DNA of 64,000 nt from Sphingomonas sp. HITSZ_GF (GTDB lineage Bacteria > Pseudomonadota > Alphaproteobacteria > Sphingomonadales > Sphingomonadaceae), in contig NZ_JARQXA010000001.1 in assembly GCF_029543155.1 (NCBI RefSeq), positions 124,001 to 188,000 on the forward strand. Reading direction: 5' to 3'. Below, in pieces: positions 61,367-64,000 of this stretch. The position numbers and the translations under genes were made by a program. How positions within the stretch are numbered: the stretch's first letter is position 1; each line of letters begins with the position of its first letter. Below the pieces are notes generated by a model, which saw nothing but the letters and a program-made list of their open reading frames with translations, had not been told where the DNA came from and ran no database searches.

Positions 61367-62274
61367 GCACGCCTGCTCCTGGCGACGACCGTGCGCTGAT
61401 CGAGCGCTTCCTCGAGATGATGCGGGCGGAGGCGGGGGCCGCCGCCAACACCATCGCGGCCTACCAGACCGACCTGCGCCTGGCTTCCGAGCTTCTGGGC
61501 GGCGGGCTGGGCGGGGCAGGGCGCGCCGAGATCGAGAAGCTCGCCGGGGAATGGCAGCCGCTCGCCCGCGCCACCGTCGCGCGGAAATCGGCGGCACTGC
61601 GCCGCTTCTATGCCTTCCTCGCCGATGAGGGGCTGCGGGGAGACGATCCCTCGGCCACGCTGCCGCGTCCCGGCACCGCCCGCGCGCTGCCCAAGGTGCT
61701 GAGCGTCGAGGATGTCGACCGCATGTTCGCCGCGATCGCCGATCGCATCGCCCGGGTGCCGCCCGATCCCAACGATCTGCGGCTGCAGGCGCTGATCGAG
61801 CTGCTCTACGGATCGGGCCTGCGCGCCACCGAGCTGGTATCCTTGCCGCGCAACGCGGTGGCGCCCGATCGGCCCTATCTGATCCTCAAGGGCAAGGGCG
61901 GGCGCGAGCGGCTGGTGCCGATCTCGGATCGCGCCCGTGCAGCCGTCGCCGCCTGGCGCGCGCATGTCGGCGGTGACCGGCCTTTCCTCTTTCCCTCGGG
62001 CAAGGGGCATCTCTCGCGCGTGCGGCTCTATCAGATCGTCCGCGCGCTGGCGGGGGAGGCGGGGATACCGCCCGACCGGGTGAGCCCGCACGTGCTGCGC
62101 CACGCCTTCGCGACGCATCTGCTCGAGGGCGGCGCCGACCTGCGCGCGCTCCAGGCGATGCTCGGCCATGCCGATATCGCCACCACCGAGATCTATACCC
62201 ATGTCGACAGCCGCAGACTGGTCGAGCTGGTCAACCAGCGGCATCCGCTGGGCGAGGCGCTCGATAAGTCATAG
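61363..62274 (+). CDS. xerD: site-specific tyrosine recombinase XerD
   Basis: 303 residues from a TTG at 61363 overlapping the previous stop (TTGA). An N-terminal core-binding domain (TIAAYQTDLRLASELL, SAALRRFYAFLADEGL) and a catalytic domain with Arg in YGSGLRATELVSL, Lys in ILKGKGGRERLVP, HVLRHAFATHLLEGG, and the Tyr in TTEIYTHVDSRR. It resolves chromosome dimers at dif. Its housekeeping context (beside accA) makes a phage or island integrase unlikely. XerC cannot be fully excluded. Confidence 0.93.
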   Translation: MSTPAPGDDRALIERFLEMMRAEAGAAANTIAAYQTDLRLASELLGGGLGGAGRAEIEKLAGEWQPLARATVARKSAALRRFYAFLADEGLRGDDPSATLPRPGTARALPKVLSVEDVDRMFAAIADRIARVPPDPNDLRLQALIELLYGSGLRATELVSLPRNAVAPDRPYLILKGKGGRERLVPISDRARAAVAAWRAHVGGDRPFLFPSGKGHLSRVRLYQIVRALAGEAGIPPDRVSPHVLRHAFATHLLEGGADLRALQAMLGHADIATTEIYTHVDSRRLVELVNQRHPLGEALDKS

Positions 62275-62275
62275 C

Positions 62276-62383
62276 CGTCACCCCCGCGAAAGCGGGGGCC
62301 CATCTCCTGCGCGATCGGCAAGCGCACCGGAGCGATTCCGGGATGGTCCGGGAGATGGGTCCCCGCTTTCGCGGGGATGACGA
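62276..62383. repeat. REP-like palindromic element, family 2, copy 2
   Basis: Hairpins CCCCCGCGAAAGCGGGGG (62281-62298) and CCCCGCTTTCGCGGGG are joined through the mirrored CCCATCTCC/GGAGATGGG. It lies after xerD and upstream of accA. The unit matches the layout of copy 1 at 38860-38940. Confidence 0.85.
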
Positions 62384-62458
62384 AGGTAGGGGCGTTAGGG
62401 ACCTCGAAACCCACCCGCTCGTTGACGTGGCGCCACACCAAGGTTAGCCCCCGCAGCG

Positions 62459-63406
62459 ATGACCACTTTCCTCGACTTCGAGAAGCCGATCGCCGAGCTT
62501 CAGACCCGCATCGACGAGCTGCGCCAGACCGCCGAGGGCGGCGCCGTTGACATCGACGCGGAGATCGGACCGCTCCAGGCCAAGGCCGAAAAGCTCCTCA
62601 AGGACACCTATGCCAAGCTGACGCCCTGGCAGAAGACCCAGGTTGCCCGCCATCCCGAGCGGCCGCACTTCAAACATTATGTCGCCGGGCTGATCGAGGA
62701 ATTCATGCCGCTGGGCGGCGACCGCGCCTTTGCCGACGACAATGCGATCCAGGGCGGCTTGGGCCGCTTCCGCGGGCGCCGGGTGATGGTGATCGGCCAT
62801 GAGAAGGGCGACGACACCGCCAGCCGGCTCAAGCACAATTTCGGCATGGGCAAGCCCGAGGGCTATCGCAAGGCGATTCGCCTGATGGCGCTGGCCAACA
62901 AGTTCAACCTGCCGGTGATCACGCTGGTCGACACCTCGGGCGCCTTCCCGGGTGTGCAGGCCGAGGAGCGCGGCCAGGCCGAGGCGATCGCGCGCTCGAC
63001 CGAGGCGTGCCTCAACCTAGGCGTGCCGCTGGTCGCATCGATCCTCGGCGAGGGCGGCTCGGGCGGCGCGGTGGCGCTGGCGGCGGGCAACACCGTGCTG
63101 ATGATGGAGCACGCGGTCTATTCGGTGATCTCGCCCGAAGGATGCGCTTCGATCCTGTGGCGCACGTCGGACAAGGCAGCGGACGCGGCGGAGGCGATGA
63201 AGGTCACCGCGCAGCATCTGAAGGAACTGAAGGTGATCGACCGGATCGTCAACGAGCCGCTGGGCGGCGCGCACCGAGACGCGGGCGCTGCCGTGCATGC
63301 GCTGGGCGATGCGATCGAGGAGTCGCTGGCCAAGCTCGACGGCATGTCGCCCGAGAGCCTGCGCCAGGCGCGCCGCGCCAAGTTCCTGGCGATGGGCCGG
63401 ATCTGA
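62459..63406 (+). CDS. accA: acetyl-CoA carboxylase carboxyltransferase subunit alpha
   Basis: 315 residues: [21 protein letters not shown] at the N-terminus, [43 protein letters not shown] region, and [21 protein letters not shown], all AccA signatures. It pairs with AccD to carboxylate acetyl-CoA in fatty acid synthesis. Confidence 0.98.
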   Translation: MTTFLDFEKPIAELQTRIDELRQTAEGGAVDIDAEIGPLQAKAEKLLKDTYAKLTPWQKTQVARHPERPHFKHYVAGLIEEFMPLGGDRAFADDNAIQGGLGRFRGRRVMVIGHEKGDDTASRLKHNFGMGKPEGYRKAIRLMALANKFNLPVITLVDTSGAFPGVQAEERGQAEAIARSTEACLNLGVPLVASILGEGGSGGAVALAAGNTVLMMEHAVYSVISPEGCASILWRTSDKAADAAEAMKVTAQHLKELKVIDRIVNEPLGGAHRDAGAAVHALGDAIEESLAKLDGMSPESLRQARRAKFLAMGRI

Positions 63407-63439
63407 ACGCCTGAATTCCGCCTGGGGCCGGGAAGGCCC

Positions 63440-63592
63440 TTAGCGGACGGGCGCGCTGTGCTCGCTGGCAGCCAGGCTCGCGCCCAGCATGCCCAGGCCC
63501 TGGACGACGGCGAGGATGGCGCAGATCGCGAGGAACGCGACCACGGCCAGCTCGAACGGCGACACTGCCTTCTTGGAGGATAGCTGCTTCAT
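63440..63592 (-). CDS. short membrane protein (50 aa), possible Flp-like
   Basis: MKQLSSKKAVSPFELAVVAF starts a 50-residue protein with one helix (ELAVVAFLAICAILAVVQGLG). It has a strong AAGGAGGGG site upstream. It resembles a pilin by size and hydrophobic helix, but lacks the Glu5-type signature. It sits next to the Flp pilins and may be an accessory pilus protein or a divergent pilin. Confidence 0.65.
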   Translation of the reverse strand: MKQLSSKKAVSPFELAVVAFLAICAILAVVQGLGMLGASLAASEHSAPVR

Positions 63593-63673
63593 CCCCTCCT
63601 TATAGGAGAGCGGCGATGTACGCCGGCTTAAGCACCTGGTTTTCCACGGTTCAGGAAAAATCCCTAGGCCGGC

Positions 63674-63844
63674 CTAGCCCGTCTTCATGCTCGACGAGAC
63701 GTTGGTGAAGGTCTTTTTGAGCGTGTTGCCGAGTCCCTGCATCGCGACGATGGCGGCGACGGCGATCAGCGCGGCGATCAGGCCGTACTCGATCGCGGTT
63801 GCGCCACGCGAGTCGCGCCAGATATCGTATAAGAATTTAACCAT
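63674..63844 (-). CDS. Flp family type IVb pilin
   Basis: 56 residues: a basic leader (MVKFLYDIWRDSRG), cleavage site at Gly-Ala, then ATAIEYGLIAALIAVAAIVA with Glu at position 5 of the mature protein. This is the Flp pilin pattern, and the protein forms the thin tad/Flp pilus. The tail NTLKKTFTNVSSSMKTG is shared with the next pilin gene. Leader processing is by the TadV/CpaA-type peptidase, outside the window. Confidence 0.93.
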   Translation of the reverse strand: MVKFLYDIWRDSRGATAIEYGLIAALIAVAAIVAMQGLGNTLKKTFTNVSSSMKTG

Positions 63845-63862
63845 AACTACCGATCCCGGAAT

Positions 63863-63897
63863 GAAAAAGGGCGACAGGACCTAAGTCCTGCCGCCCC
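63863..63897 (-). terminator. Rho-independent terminator of the right-edge pilin gene
   Basis: On the minus strand the hairpin GGGCGGCAGGACT/GGTCCTGTCGCCC is followed by TTTTT. It lies just downstream of the stop at 63928 and so ends transcription of that pilin gene, upstream of the next one. Confidence 0.8.
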
Positions 63898-63927
63898 ATT
63901 TTCGTTCCGTTTGTCGGAAAGTTCGGC

Positions 63928-64000
63928 TTAGCCGACCTTCATGCTCGACGAAACGTTGGTGAAGGTCGACTTCAGGGTGTTGCCCAGGCCCTGCATCGCG
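63928..64000 (-). CDS. Flp family type IVb pilin (N-terminus outside window)
   Basis: Only the last 24 residues are inside: AMQGLGNTLKSTFTNVSSS and the end MKVG. They match the end of the neighbouring pilin (NTLKKTFTNVSSSMKTG), so this is a second, tandem pilin. Tandem Flp pilins with slightly different tails are frequent in this group; likely the major pilin because it has its own terminator. Confidence 0.9.
   Translation of the reverse strand, partial: AMQGLGNTLKSTFTNVSSSMKVG

Noticed and set aside
61363..62274. Tyrosine recombinase as an integrase of the island
   Set aside because: Its length and place beside accA and aroKB fit housekeeping XerD, and it lies about 25 kb from the island edge.
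1..64000. CRISPR arrays, insertion sequences, prophage genes, rRNA
   Set aside because: No regular spacer-repeat series, transposase, phage structural protein or rRNA sequence was seen in the window.

Overview
The window looks like chromosome of a high-GC alphaproteobacterium of the Sphingomonadaceae, most likely Sphingomonas or a close relative. This rests on the very GC-rich coding, large TonB-dependent receptors with sphingomonad-style signal and plug sequences, tandem Flp pilins, the aroK-aroB / xerD-accA neighbourhood and two families of REP-like palindromes typical of these genomes. It was judged by eye, without database searches.

The left part (about 1-36.65 kb) is a dense accessory catabolic region. 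At the left edge a TonB receptor is followed by a partial GH78 alpha-L-rhamnosidase. Then come operons containing: (i) two-domain VOC protein, methyltransferase and a small coiled-coil protein; (ii) a GntR/UTRA regulator diverging from a GlcG/HbpS-like protein; (iii) TonB receptor, small coiled-coil protein, TMADH/old-yellow-type flavoenzyme and SDR; (iv) FAD oxidoreductase, alpha/beta-hydrolase-fold protein and GST, diverging from an exported hydrolase-fold protein; (v) methyltransferase, MFS transporter and IclR regulator; (vi) a tightly overlapping seven-gene operon (FAD monooxygenase, maleate-isomerase/Asp-Glu-racemase-like protein, aldehyde dehydrogenase, MFS, VOC, NTF2-like, hydrolase-fold protein); (vii) HMG-CoA-lyase-like protein, isochorismatase-type amidase and two polysaccharide-deacetylase/allantoinase-like proteins; (viii) type III CoA-transferase and LeuC/LeuD-like hydratase. 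Two sets of repeated palindromic promoter elements tie these operons together: four AT-rich 26-bp sites that I assign to the GntR regulator, and three GGAAC/GTTCTG sites that I assign to the IclR regulator. The gene content suggests aerobic breakdown of an organic compound, possibly an amide- or nitrogen-containing and methyl-bearing one. A C5 methyl-dicarboxylate could be finished by hydration, CoA transfer and lyase cleavage to acetyl-CoA and pyruvate. The substrate cannot be read from the sequence.

The island stops 40 bp from the 3' end of a tRNA-Thr gene (36.7 kb). To its right is mostly housekeeping: FrnE-type DsbA, MmcQ/YjbR, RarA, UbiH-family hydroxylase, PadR regulator with a DUF2218 protein, a glycosyltransferase, RadA, lipocalin, CvpA, a NifU/IscU-like protein, a CPA2 antiporter, DUF423, a probable ETF-beta lysine methyltransferase, M1 aminopeptidase, a hybrid histidine kinase, a cytoplasmic subtilase paired with a ComEC-like metallo-beta-lactamase-fold protein, AroB, AroK, a sphingomonad hypothetical exported protein, XerD, AccA and a Flp pilin locus running off the right edge.

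Most noteworthy are the catabolic island with its two shared operator families, three hydrolase-fold proteins with His in place of the nucleophilic Ser, a racemase-fold protein with only one of the two catalytic Cys, a paired methyltransferase family with an unassigned N-terminal domain, and the subtilase-MBL gene pair.
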